From NCBI GenBank assembly GCA_015484985.1, contig WFUL01000112.1, positions 1 to 5,950 of the forward strand: a stretch of 5,950 nt of DNA, given 5' to 3'. Below are positions 1 through 5,929 of the stretch, piece after piece. The position numbers were made by a program, and so were the translations under genes. This DNA comes from Anaerolineales bacterium (GTDB lineage: Bacteria > Chloroflexota > Anaerolineae > Anaerolineales > DRMV01). The stretch's first letter is position 1, and every line of letters begins with the position of its first letter. Below the pieces are notes generated by a model that saw nothing but the letters and a program-made list of their open reading frames with translations, was not told where the DNA came from and ran no database searches.

Positions 1-630
1 ATCTTCCTGACCGAAGCCCGCGACCGGGTTTCCCGTTTGAAAGGGTTGCGCCTGGGTGCCGACGACTACATCGCCAAACCCTTCGACTTACAGGAACTCC
101 GCCTCCGTATTCGCAACGCCCTGGACATCGCCCGTCGGGTGCATCAATTCCAGGTTCCCACTCACCTCCCCGCCCTGCCATTGCTGGTCCAGGCCCTGGA
201 GGAACGAATGCGCCAGAGCCGCCCCTGGGCACTGCTAGGCATCTTCCTCCAGAATTTCAAAATCTTCCGAAGCCGTTACGGATCCCTTACCGCAGAAGAT
301 GCCTTGCGGGCCATCGGGAAGCTCTTGCTCTACATCCAGCACCAACTGGAAGGGACCGAAAACGACTTGGTGGGTCATCTGGAACAAGACGACTTCGCCA
401 TCCTCACTGTACCCGAACGTCTCTCATCCTACCAAAGTGCCATACGCCAGATTGTGGTTCCTAAGATTCCGTACTTCTACTCCTGGGAAGACCGAGAACA
501 TCTGCAAGCCCCTCATCGCATGCGCATTCATATGCGCATCCTCACCTGGCAAGACGGACGCTTCACCAGCGCCTACCAGGCTTTCAGCGCATTGGGTGTA
601 CATCTGCTTGTCTCCGAGGATAAAACGTGA
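1..630 (+). CDS. Response regulator, C-terminal part: receiver domain end plus degenerate GGDEF-like domain (5' truncated)
   Basis: The frame is open from base 1, so the start lies outside the window and 209 residues are visible. Visible residues 1-41 are the end of a receiver (REC) domain. Thr4 fits the conserved Thr/Ser after beta-4, LGADDYIAKPF (18-28) is the typical beta-5 region and Lys26 is the conserved switch lysine; the phospho-acceptor Asp is off-window. Residues about 54-205 follow the fold pattern of a GGDEF domain: an LP-type start at 56-57, then a hydrophobic strand with F-x-x-F-x-x-x-x-G at 86-94. The signature site reads GHLEQDDF (125-132), so the two glycines that bind GTP are lost. 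Diguanylate cyclase activity is therefore unlikely, and a binding or regulatory role is inferred. The stop overlaps the next gene's GTG start (GTGA), suggesting translational coupling. An apparent TTG start at 37 would cut the receiver domain and is not the real start. Confidence 0.85.
   Translation: MFLTEARDRVSRLKGLRLGADDYIAKPFDLQELRLRIRNALDIARRVHQFQVPTHLPALPLLVQALEERMRQSRPWALLGIFLQNFKIFRSRYGSLTAEDALRAIGKLLLYIQHQLEGTENDLVGHLEQDDFAILTVPERLSSYQSAIRQIVVPKIPYFYSWEDREHLQAPHRMRIHMRILTWQDGRFTSAYQAFSALGVHLLVSEDKT
616..620 (+). promoter_or_regulatory. Ribosome binding site deciding the GTG start at 627
   Basis: GAGGA lies 6 bases before the GTG at 627, inside the end of the preceding gene. It favours this GTG over the in-frame ATG at 639, which has no purine-rich sequence at the right distance. 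Confidence 0.55.
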
Positions 631-1358
631 GTTTCTGGATGGTCATCCCCACTTACAACGAAGCCGAAAACATCCCTCCCTTACTGGAACGGTTGTTTTC
701 CCTCTCCCTCCCCCTACACGTGCTCATTGTGGATGACAACAGTCCCGACGGCACTGGCCAGGTGGCCGAAGCCCTGCGAGCACGCTATCCAAACCAACTG
801 GAGGTGCTCCACCGGCGGGAGAAGCAGGGCTTGGGGCCTGCCTATCGGGCGGGATTTCGCTACGTCCTGAAACGGGGAGCCACCATTGTGGGGCAGATGG
901 ACGCAGACCTCTCCCATGCGCCCGAACGTCTGCCTGCTATGTACCAGGCCCTGCAAGAGGCCGACGTAGTCCTGGGTTCCCGCTATGTACCCGGGGGCGG
1001 TGTAGACCCCCGCTGGGCTTGGTATCGCAAGCTCCTCTCTTGGGGAGGCAATCTCTACGCCCGCACCATCCTGGGACTGCCCCTGCGGGACGTCACCGGT
1101 GGGTACCGCTTATGGAAGCGCCGGGTGCTCACGGCCATTCCCCTGGAGGACGTGCGTTCCACAGGGTATGTATTCCAGATTGAGATGATTTATCTGGCCC
1201 ATCGCCTGGGCTTCCGCATTCGGGAGGTTCCCATCTTCTTCCAGGACCGTCGATGGGGGCAATCCAAGCTCTCCTTGGCCGTGCAGAGAGAGGCTGCCTG
1301 GGCCGTCCTCTGGCTACGCTGGCGCTGGCGACATCTCCCTAAGTCCCCCCATTCCTGA
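627..1358 (+). CDS. GT2 glycosyltransferase, polyprenyl-phosphate (dolichol-phosphate-type) mannosyltransferase
   Basis: This 243-residue protein looks like a single-domain DPM1-type GT2 enzyme, a family that moves a sugar (usually mannose) from a nucleotide donor to a polyprenyl phosphate at the inner face of the membrane. The motifs are in order: IPTYNEAENI (7-16), VDDNSPDGTG (35-44) for nucleotide-sugar binding, MDADLSH (91-97) with the metal-binding DAD at 92-94, LGSRYVPGG (116-124), DVTGGYR (155-161), and a GY-x-FQIEM segment followed by EVPIFF and DRRWGQSKLS. The length is normal for the catalytic domain alone; there is no C-terminal GtrA-like membrane domain. The tail contains WLRWRWR (229-235) and may sit at the membrane surface (inference). 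The GTG start overlaps the upstream stop by 4 bases. The substrate cannot be read from sequence: mannose is most likely, but glucose or another sugar is possible. Confidence 0.88.
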   Translation: MSFWMVIPTYNEAENIPPLLERLFSLSLPLHVLIVDDNSPDGTGQVAEALRARYPNQLEVLHRREKQGLGPAYRAGFRYVLKRGATIVGQMDADLSHAPERLPAMYQALQEADVVLGSRYVPGGGVDPRWAWYRKLLSWGGNLYARTILGLPLRDVTGGYRLWKRRVLTAIPLEDVRSTGYVFQIEMIYLAHRLGFRIREVPIFFQDRRWGQSKLSLAVQREAAWAVLWLRWRWRHLPKSPHS

Positions 1359-1382
1359 AGGCACCTCCGCCCCCGAACCCTC

Positions 1383-1411
1383 TTCGCATTCCCGTCCCTT
1401 TCTGGCATAAT
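1383..1411 (+). promoter_or_regulatory. Candidate extended -10 sigma-70-type promoter for the second glycosyltransferase
   Basis: TTCGCA (1383-1388, 4 of 6 to consensus) and CATAAT (1406-1411, 5 of 6) are spaced by exactly 17 bases. A TGG directly before the -10 forms an extended -10 element. Transcription would start near 1418, giving a leader of about 30 bases. This lies in the 88-base gap between the two glycosyltransferase genes, so the second gene may have its own promoter. The call rests on consensus matching only. Confidence 0.5.
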
Positions 1412-1432
1412 CCCTCCCAGCGAACCTCTTGT

Positions 1433-1437
1433 GGGAG
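1433..1437 (+). promoter_or_regulatory. Ribosome binding site deciding the ATG start at 1447
   Basis: GGGAG lies 9 bases before the ATG at 1447. The in-frame TTG at 1429 and ATG at 1438 lack a suitably spaced site, since GGGAG directly abuts the 1438 ATG. The family's conserved beta-1 strand (VTIVTPSYNQ) begins four residues after the 1447 start. Confidence 0.5.
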
Positions 1438-1446
1438 ATGAAAGCC

Positions 1447-2262
1447 ATGCCCCCTCTGGTGACCATCGTAACCCCCTCGTACAACCAGGCCCGATTCCTG
1501 GAACAGACCATTCGCTCGGTACTGGCCCAGGATTACCCCCACATTGAGTACATTATTGTGGACGGTGGGTCCATTGACGGCAGCGTGGACATCATCCGCA
1601 ATTACGAGAAACACCTGGCCTGGTGGGTCTCGGAACCCGATAAGGGCCAGAGTCACGCCATCAACAAAGGATTCGCCCGGGCCCGAGGGGATATCCTGGC
1701 CTGGATTAACTCCGACGACCTGTACACCCCCTACGCGGTGCGAGAGGCCGTGGCCTTCTTAGAAGCCCATCCCGAGGTAGGCATGGTGTATGCGGACGCG
1801 CTGTACATTGACGAAGAAGGGTACATCCTGGGCAAGTTCCCGGCCGCGCAAACGGACTACCGACGCATGATGCGAGGATATGTGCACATCCCCCAGGCCA
1901 CCACCTTCTTCCGGAGGTCCGTGTATCAAGAAGTAGGCCCCCTGGATGACGAAATGTTCTACGCATTCGATTATGACCTTTGGGTCCGCATTGCCCGCAA
2001 GTATCCCATTCGTTACCTACCTCGGTTGTGGGCCTATTTTCGCATTCACCTCTACTCCAAGACCGTGGCCGGCGACGACCGATGCTGGCCGGACATGTGG
2101 CGGGTCTATCGACGGGAAGGGGGAGCGGTGCTCTCGGTCATGGGGGTCAAGTATGTGATTCGCCAGGCCATCGGCCCCCTATGGCGTTGGCGTCGTCGCT
2201 GGTGGATGGAGCGGGCTCGGAGACGGGCTACTCAACGGGTGCAAGTGCCTCCCCTTTCATGA
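1447..2262 (+). CDS. GT2 family glycosyltransferase
   Basis: This 271-residue GT-A fold, inverting-type glycosyltransferase resembles WcaA/WcaE-like GT2 enzymes that build surface polysaccharide. Motifs in order: TPSYNQ (9-14) in the first strand, VDGGSIDGS (38-46) for nucleotide binding, SEPDKGQSHAINKG (62-75), the DxD-type metal site INSDD (87-91), IPQATTFFRR (148-157), and FYAFDYDLWVRIA (171-183), which holds the likely acceptor or catalytic acidic residues. The length fits a single catalytic domain. The C-terminus is very basic and aromatic (WRWRRRWW at 246-253, then RARRR), which could bind the membrane surface; this is inference. Start 1447 is preferred over upstream in-frame TTG 1429 and ATG 1438 because of the Shine-Dalgarno spacing and domain start. 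It follows another GT2 gene and ends before a strong hairpin. Donor and acceptor sugars cannot be predicted. Confidence 0.88.
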   Translation: MPPLVTIVTPSYNQARFLEQTIRSVLAQDYPHIEYIIVDGGSIDGSVDIIRNYEKHLAWWVSEPDKGQSHAINKGFARARGDILAWINSDDLYTPYAVREAVAFLEAHPEVGMVYADALYIDEEGYILGKFPAAQTDYRRMMRGYVHIPQATTFFRRSVYQEVGPLDDEMFYAFDYDLWVRIARKYPIRYLPRLWAYFRIHLYSKTVAGDDRCWPDMWRVYRREGGAVLSVMGVKYVIRQAIGPLWRWRRRWWMERARRRATQRVQVPPLS

Positions 2263-2328
2263 GGGGGAACCGGGAACAGAAAACCATGTGGGGGGCTTCA
2301 CCGGTCTTGTCCAAACTTCCTCGAGAAG

Positions 2329-2373
2329 AGAGATAATGTGGCAAGCGACGAAGCCGCTTGCCACATTATCTCT
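2329..2373 (+). terminator. Perfect 19-bp stem-loop, likely transcription terminator
   Basis: Arms 2329-2347 and 2355-2373 are exact reverse complements around a 7-base loop (ACGAAGC). They are followed by the pyrimidine-rich TCTTT, the nearest thing to a U tract. It lies 66 bases after the stop of the second glycosyltransferase and well before the E1 gene, so it probably separates the two transcription units. Confidence 0.7.
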
Positions 2374-2493
2374 TCTTTACTCCTGCGGTCCAGGGCCTGG
2401 TCAGACCTGTGCAAAACGCTGAGTGCCCTTCCCAAAGCGTCATAACCTTTTTTCTTCGGCAACTTTTGAGTGCGCCCTATGGACACCAATTCA

Positions 2494-2502
2494 TGGTAAG
2501 AT
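2494..2502 (+). promoter_or_regulatory. Weak candidate extended -10 promoter element for the E1 gene
   Basis: TGG followed by TAAGAT (4 of 6 to the -10 consensus) has the same layout as the TGG-CATAAT element before the second glycosyltransferase. No convincing -35 lies 16-18 bases upstream; a TTGAGT at 2466 is too far away at 25 bases. If real, transcription would start near 2509 and give a leader of about 107 bases that includes the palindrome. Confidence 0.3.
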
Positions 2503-2549
2503 ATGAGTGTGCTTTTCCATACTTGTGCCTTCCCTCTCAACATACGGAA

Positions 2550-2569
2550 CGGTCCGTGGCCACGGGCCG
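2550..2569. repeat. 20-base imperfect palindrome in the E1 leader (possible operator)
   Basis: The two 10-base halves (2550-2559 and 2560-2569) are reverse complements with a single mismatch (T opposite G). The inner 12 bases, CCGTGGCCACGG, are a perfect palindrome. There is no loop, which suits a dimeric regulator's binding site better than an RNA hairpin. It lies 46 bases before the E1 start codon. A regulatory role is inference. Confidence 0.4.
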
Positions 2570-2601
2570 AGGGATGTTTGCCCTTGTGGTTGCATTCCAA
2601 C

Positions 2602-2609
2602 AAGGAGGT
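2602..2609 (+). promoter_or_regulatory. Near-perfect Shine-Dalgarno sequence deciding the E1 start
   Basis: AAGGAGGT complements the 16S rRNA 3' end almost fully and lies 6 bases before the ATG at 2616. This decides against the longer in-frame starts at 2358, 2493 and 2574, which lack such a site. Confidence 0.85.
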
Positions 2610-2615
2610 TACGCC

Positions 2616-5078
2616 ATGCCTCGAGAGGCGTTGGTTGCCAAAGAGCCCCGTGTGTGGACGTTTGGTGAACTGCAACTGACCCGAGAAGACATCCTGCAAG
2701 ACTATCACCTGGCCTATCGCAGTCGTCAGGCCAGCCGCCTGGGTTACCGGGAGGTCATGCTGGGGAAAGCCCAATTCGGCATCTTCGGCGATGGGAAAGA
2801 AGTGCCCCAGGTGGCCTGGGCCCGGGCCTTCCAAAAAGGCGACTGGCGTTCCGGGTATTACCGGGACCAGACCATCATGATGGCCCTGGGCTTGCTGACC
2901 GTGGAAGGGTTCTTCGCGCAGCTGTACGGCGACACTGATTTGCAGCGGGAACCCGCCTCAGGTGGCCGGCAGATGAACAACCACTTTGGGATGCGTCTGC
3001 TCAACCCCGACGGTACCTGGAAGCCTCAAACCGAGCAGTACAACGTGGTCTCCGATGTCTCCCCCACCGGCTCTCAGATGCCCCGCACCGTGGGACTGGC
3101 CTACGCCTCCAAGCTCTATCGCGAGCTGAAAGAGCTCCGGAAGCTCACCGAATTCTCCCGTAACGGCAACGAAGTTGCCTGGGCCACCATCGGCAACGCC
3201 ACCTGCGCGGAGGGTATGTTCTGGGAGGCCGTGAACGCCATCGGCGTTCTGCAGGCGCCCGCGGTCATCATCATCTGGGATGACGAATACGGCATCTCCG
3301 TACCCAACAAGTACCAAATTACCAAGGGCAACCTGTCAGAGGTGCTGAAGGGCTTCCAGCGGGAAGGCCCTGGAAAGCCCGGATACGAGATTTTCACCGT
3401 CAAGGGATGGGACTATCCCGCCCTGGTGGAGACCTTCCAGAAGGCCGCGCGCCTGGCCCGCGAGGAGCACGTACCCGCCATCATCCACGTCATCGAGCTC
3501 ACCCAACCCTCGGGGCACTCTACCTCGGGCAGCCATGAGCGGTACAAGTCCAAAGAGCGCTTGCAGTGGGAAGCGGAGTACGACTGCCTCCGCCAGTTCC
3601 GGCTCTGGATTCTCCAGGAAGGCATCGCCACCGAGGAAGATCTCCAGGCCCTGGAGAAGGAGGAAGACCGCTACGTGCGCCAGGCCATGAAACGGGCTTG
3701 GGACGCCTTCATCGCGCCGCGGCAACAGGAAGCCCAGGAGCTCAAGGCCCTGCTGGAACAGGCAGCCACCTTCAGCCGTCAACGGGAGGCCCTCTTGGCC
3801 TTGCGGGATGAGGTAGACAAGCTGGCCATTCCCTTCCGGAAGGACCTCCTGGGCATTGCCCGCCGCGCGTTAATGTTGCTCAAGGACGAACCCCTGACCC
3901 GTCGGGCGGGGCTGATTCAGTGGCGCAAGAAGGTGGAAGAAGGAGGACGCCGGGACTACAGCACCTTCCTCTACAGCCCCTGGCCCAGCGCGGCCACCAA
4001 GGTGCCGGAAGTCAAGCCGAAATACGCCCCCGACGCGCCGGAAGTGGCGGGCTTCGAGGTCCTCAACAAGTTCTTCGACATCGTGCTGGCTCGGGACCCG
4101 CGTGTCATCGCCTTTGGCGAGGACGTGGGCAAACTGGGTGGCGTCAATCAGGCCTTCCGGGGCCTGCAGGCCAAATACGGCGAATTGCGGGTGTCGGATA
4201 CGGGCATCCGGGAGGCGACCATCCTGGGCCAGGCCATCGGCCTGGCCCTCCGGGGGCTGCGGCCCATCGCCGAAATCCAGTACCTGGACTACCTTCTCTA
4301 TGCGCTGCAAATCATGTCCGACGACCTGGCCACCATCCTGTGGCGCTCGGCCGGGGGCCAGAAGGCGCCGGTGATTGTCCGCACCCGGGGACACCGGCTG
4401 GTGGGCATCTGGCATGCGGGCTCCCTCATGGCCGGCCTCATCCACCTGGTGCGGGGGATGCACGTCCTGGTGCCGCGCGACATGACCCGGGCCGCGGGCT
4501 TCTACAACACCCTGCTGCTGGGCGACGAGCCCGGCGTGGTCGTAGAGGTCCTCAACGGTTATCGGTTGAAGGAGAAGCTCCCCGAGAACCTGGGCGAATT
4601 CACCGTGCCGCTGGGTGTACCTGAAATCCTGCGCCCGGGGAAGGACGTGACGTTGGTGACCTACGGCGCCCTCTGCCGCATCGTGATGAAGGTGGCCGAA
4701 GAGCTGGCGAAGGTGGGCATTGACGCGGAGGTCATTGACGTGCAATCCCTCCTGCCTTTCGACGTCAAGGGCATCATCGTGGAGTCCCTCAAGAAGACCA
4801 ACCGGGTGGTGTTCATTGACGAAGATGTGCCCGGAGGCACCACGGCTTACATGATGCAGGAGGTCCTGGAGAAGCAAGGTGGGTACCAGTGGCTGGATTC
4901 ACCGCCGCTGACCATCCCGGCCCAACCTCATCGGCCGGCCTACGGTTTCGATGGCGAGTACTTCTCCAAACCCAACGCGGACGAAATCTTCTACAAGGTC
5001 TATCGCCTGTTCCACGAGCTGAACCCCCATAAATACCCCTTGTTCTTTGAGGGCGATGAGGCCTTCACTTGGAATTAG
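2616..5078 (+). CDS. Fused alpha/beta E1 component of a 2-oxoacid dehydrogenase complex (thiamine diphosphate-dependent)
   Basis: This 820-residue protein is a single-chain E1: family members decarboxylate a 2-oxoacid on thiamine diphosphate and pass the acyl group to lipoyl-E2. The alpha part (about 20-312) shows GYYRDQ (80-85), GRQMNNHFG (117-125), SPTGSQMPRTVGLAYA (149-164), the ThDP/Mg region IGNATCAEG...WDDEYGISV (192-229), VKGWDY (262-267) and the loop GHSTSGSHERYKS (300-312). A charged, helix-rich linker (about 313-475) follows. The beta part (about 478-815) shows FGEDVGKLGGV (500-510), DTGIREATILG (528-538) with Glu533 at the usual ThDP-activating position, LRPIAEIQYLDY (548-559), and His600 in a WHAGS segment, then a transketolase C-terminal region (VTYGALCR, EVIDVQSLLPFD). 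The alpha motif reads GNA-x26-DD instead of GDG-x-NN. No E2 or E3 lies in the window, so the substrate (branched-chain, pyruvate or other) is open. Confidence 0.9.
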   Translation: MPREALVAKEPRVWTFGELQLTREDILQDYHLAYRSRQASRLGYREVMLGKAQFGIFGDGKEVPQVAWARAFQKGDWRSGYYRDQTIMMALGLLTVEGFFAQLYGDTDLQREPASGGRQMNNHFGMRLLNPDGTWKPQTEQYNVVSDVSPTGSQMPRTVGLAYASKLYRELKELRKLTEFSRNGNEVAWATIGNATCAEGMFWEAVNAIGVLQAPAVIIIWDDEYGISVPNKYQITKGNLSEVLKGFQREGPGKPGYEIFTVKGWDYPALVETFQKAARLAREEHVPAIIHVIELTQPSGHSTSGSHERYKSKERLQWEAEYDCLRQFRLWILQEGIATEEDLQALEKEEDRYVRQAMKRAWDAFIAPRQQEAQELKALLEQAATFSRQREALLALRDEVDKLAIPFRKDLLGIARRALMLLKDEPLTRRAGLIQWRKKVEEGGRRDYSTFLYSPWPSAATKVPEVKPKYAPDAPEVAGFEVLNKFFDIVLARDPRVIAFGEDVGKLGGVNQAFRGLQAKYGELRVSDTGIREATILGQAIGLALRGLRPIAEIQYLDYLLYALQIMSDDLATILWRSAGGQKAPVIVRTRGHRLVGIWHAGSLMAGLIHLVRGMHVLVPRDMTRAAGFYNTLLLGDEPGVVVEVLNGYRLKEKLPENLGEFTVPLGVPEILRPGKDVTLVTYGALCRIVMKVAEELAKVGIDAEVIDVQSLLPFDVKGIIVESLKKTNRVVFIDEDVPGGTTAYMMQEVLEKQGGYQWLDSPPLTIPAQPHRPAYGFDGEYFSKPNADEIFYKVYRLFHELNPHKYPLFFEGDEAFTWN

Positions 5079-5110
5079 TTGCTCGCCCGAATTGTCTCAT
5101 CCCTGAGAGG

Positions 5111-5118
5111 AGGAGGTG
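5111..5118 (+). promoter_or_regulatory. Strong Shine-Dalgarno sequence for the small membrane protein gene
   Basis: AGGAGGTG sits 4 bases before the ATG at 5123 (6 bases from the GGAGG core). It fixes the start and excludes the in-frame start at 5069, which would overlap the E1 gene. Confidence 0.75.
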
Positions 5119-5122
5119 CGCT

Positions 5123-5482
5123 ATGACCGAAAAACCCCAAACCCCCATGACCGCCACTCCCACCGAAGATGACCGCTTATGGGGCATGCTAGCTTGGTTA
5201 CCTGCAATTGGATGGATTTTCGCCATCCTGATTTTAGTCATGGAAGACCGCAAAAGTCAGCCCTTCCAACGCTTCCACGCCGTGAATGCATTGGGCTTCT
5301 CTGTCCTGGTGTTCGTGATCAACACCCTCCTCAGCCTCACAGGCGTTGGAATTCTCATTAGTTGCCCCTTGAGCATCTTGCTGTTGCTCTACCAAATCTA
5401 CATGGCTGTTCAGGCATACCAAGGGAACTGGTCAGAGGTTCCCTGGTTTACGAACTTTGCAAAGCAGCAAGGTTGGATTTAA
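5123..5482 (+). CDS. Small three-helix membrane protein, DUF4870/Tic20-like
   Basis: This 119-residue protein has a polar, Thr/Pro-rich N-terminus (1-18) and three hydrophobic segments: about 19-40 (LWGMLAWLPAIGWIFAILIL), 54-70 and 74-98. Between the first two lies a short charged stretch, MEDRKSQPFQRFHAVNAL (40-57). The pattern of F-x-x-(F/H)HA-x-x-AL at the start of the second helix resembles small DUF4870/Tic20-like membrane proteins. The function of that group in bacteria is poorly known, and I do not assign one. It lies 44 bases after the E1 stop with no hairpin between, so it is probably read through from E1; a functional link to E1 is not implied by sequence. The start is set by AGGAGGTG just upstream. 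It ends 13 bases before a strong hairpin. Confidence 0.75.
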   Translation: MTEKPQTPMTATPTEDDRLWGMLAWLPAIGWIFAILILVMEDRKSQPFQRFHAVNALGFSVLVFVINTLLSLTGVGILISCPLSILLLLYQIYMAVQAYQGNWSEVPWFTNFAKQQGWI

Positions 5483-5495
5483 GGTCGACGACAAT

Positions 5496-5528
5496 GAATG
5501 AGGCGGCGACCTGGTCGCCGCCTCATTC
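5496..5528. terminator. 15-bp stem-loop between convergent genes, possible bidirectional terminator
   Basis: Arms 5496-5510 and 5514-5528 are exact reverse complements around a 3-base loop (CTG). The hairpin is 13 bases after the + strand membrane-protein stop and 48 bases beyond the - strand gene's stop, so it could serve both. Neither side has a run of T, so a classical intrinsic terminator is not assured. Confidence 0.6.
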
Positions 5529-5576
5529 GCGTATACGTTGTATACTTCCCCTTCCTCCCGCTCACCCAAAGCCGGT

Positions 5577-5929
5577 TCACGGTTGGCGCTGGAAGACAAC
5601 ATAGACACTACCCCCCACGGGTACGTCCACCTGTTGGGTGGAGGGCAACCACAAGTGACTGCGGTCGGGAATGACACACCATAAACCCGCGGGAACACGC
5701 ATGGAAAAGGCGCCCTGGGCGTCGGTCACTGCCGTCGCGCCAATGGCACCCGGACTGCTGCAAGCACCCTGCCGGGCAACAACGGTCCATCCGGCAACAC
5801 CTTCATTGGGGTCATACTGACCGTCTCCATCCCGGTCCTTGAACAAGTGCCCGGTGATGCGACCGGGCCTGGGTGTCGGCGTCGGTGTGGGTGTAGGGAA
5901 TCGCCCGGAACAGATACAGGGCTCCTTCC
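5577..5929 (-). CDS. Cell-surface or secreted protein, C-terminal fragment: Pro-Thr linker plus SdrD-B-like domain (5' truncated)
   Basis: The gene runs leftward to a TGA at 5577-5579, and its N-terminal part is off the contig. Reading from the right end, the visible protein starts with EPCICSGRF, then a PTPTPTPTP linker (5871-5897), then GRITGHLFKDRDGDGQYDPNEG and a beta-rich domain ending in SVYVVFQRQP. The D-x-D-G-D-G-x-x-D-x-x-E loop (5802-5837) fits the calcium-binding signature of SdrD-B/Cna-B-like surface domains (vF-D-gdG-d-E-G-gV pattern). Pro-Thr linkers of this type are common in extracellular proteins of Chloroflexota (known trend, from memory). The domain is at the very C-terminus, with no sorting motif or membrane anchor after it. 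A TTG at 5846 could be misread as the start, but linker and domain are continuous upstream of it. Bases beyond 5929 are sequencing adapter. Confidence 0.7.
5871..5897 (-). repeat. Hexanucleotide-like tandem repeat coding for Pro-Thr linker
   Basis: On the + strand the stretch consists of degenerate 6-base units (GGTGTC, GGCGTC, GGTGTG, GGTGTA). They encode four Pro-Thr pairs plus a final Pro on the - strand. Such low-complexity tracts can vary in length and can hamper assembly. Confidence 0.65.

Larger units (their letters stand above)
2374..2615 (+). promoter_or_regulatory. Non-coding leader upstream of the E1 gene
   Basis: With the terminator and the 66 bases before it, this makes a 353-base gap without a supported gene. 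It holds a candidate extended -10 promoter (2494-2502), a T-run (2448-2453), a 20-base imperfect palindrome (2550-2569) and the E1 ribosome binding site. The E1 frame happens to be open back to 2358, but the translation there has no family-like sequence. I recognise no tRNA, known riboswitch or small gene. Confidence 0.5.

Noticed and set aside
2416..2453. Short inverted repeat (ACGCT/AGCGT) followed by a run of six T, possible attenuator
   Set aside because: The stem is only 5 bp with a 15-base loop, and the T-run starts 7 bases after it, so a stable terminator is unlikely.
2358..2615. 86-residue N-terminal extension of the E1 frame starting with TTG at 2358, or starts at 2493 or 2574
   Set aside because: The 2358 start lies inside the terminator hairpin, the extension has no family-like sequence, and the only strong Shine-Dalgarno sequence serves the ATG at 2616.
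2298..2834. 178-codon - strand frame across the intergenic region and E1 start
   Set aside because: It overlaps the terminator, the leader and the conserved E1 start, and shows no recognisable domain or ribosome binding site.
3870..4877. Long (335-codon) open frame on the - strand inside the E1 gene
   Set aside because: It is antisense to clearly conserved E1-beta sequence, its translation is His/Gln/Gly-rich with no domain pattern, and high GC at third positions explains the lack of stops.
5531..5545. GTATAC repeated around GTT after the convergent hairpin
   Set aside because: The two self-complementary hexamers are short and may be chance; no flanking direct repeats or other sign of an attachment or insertion site.
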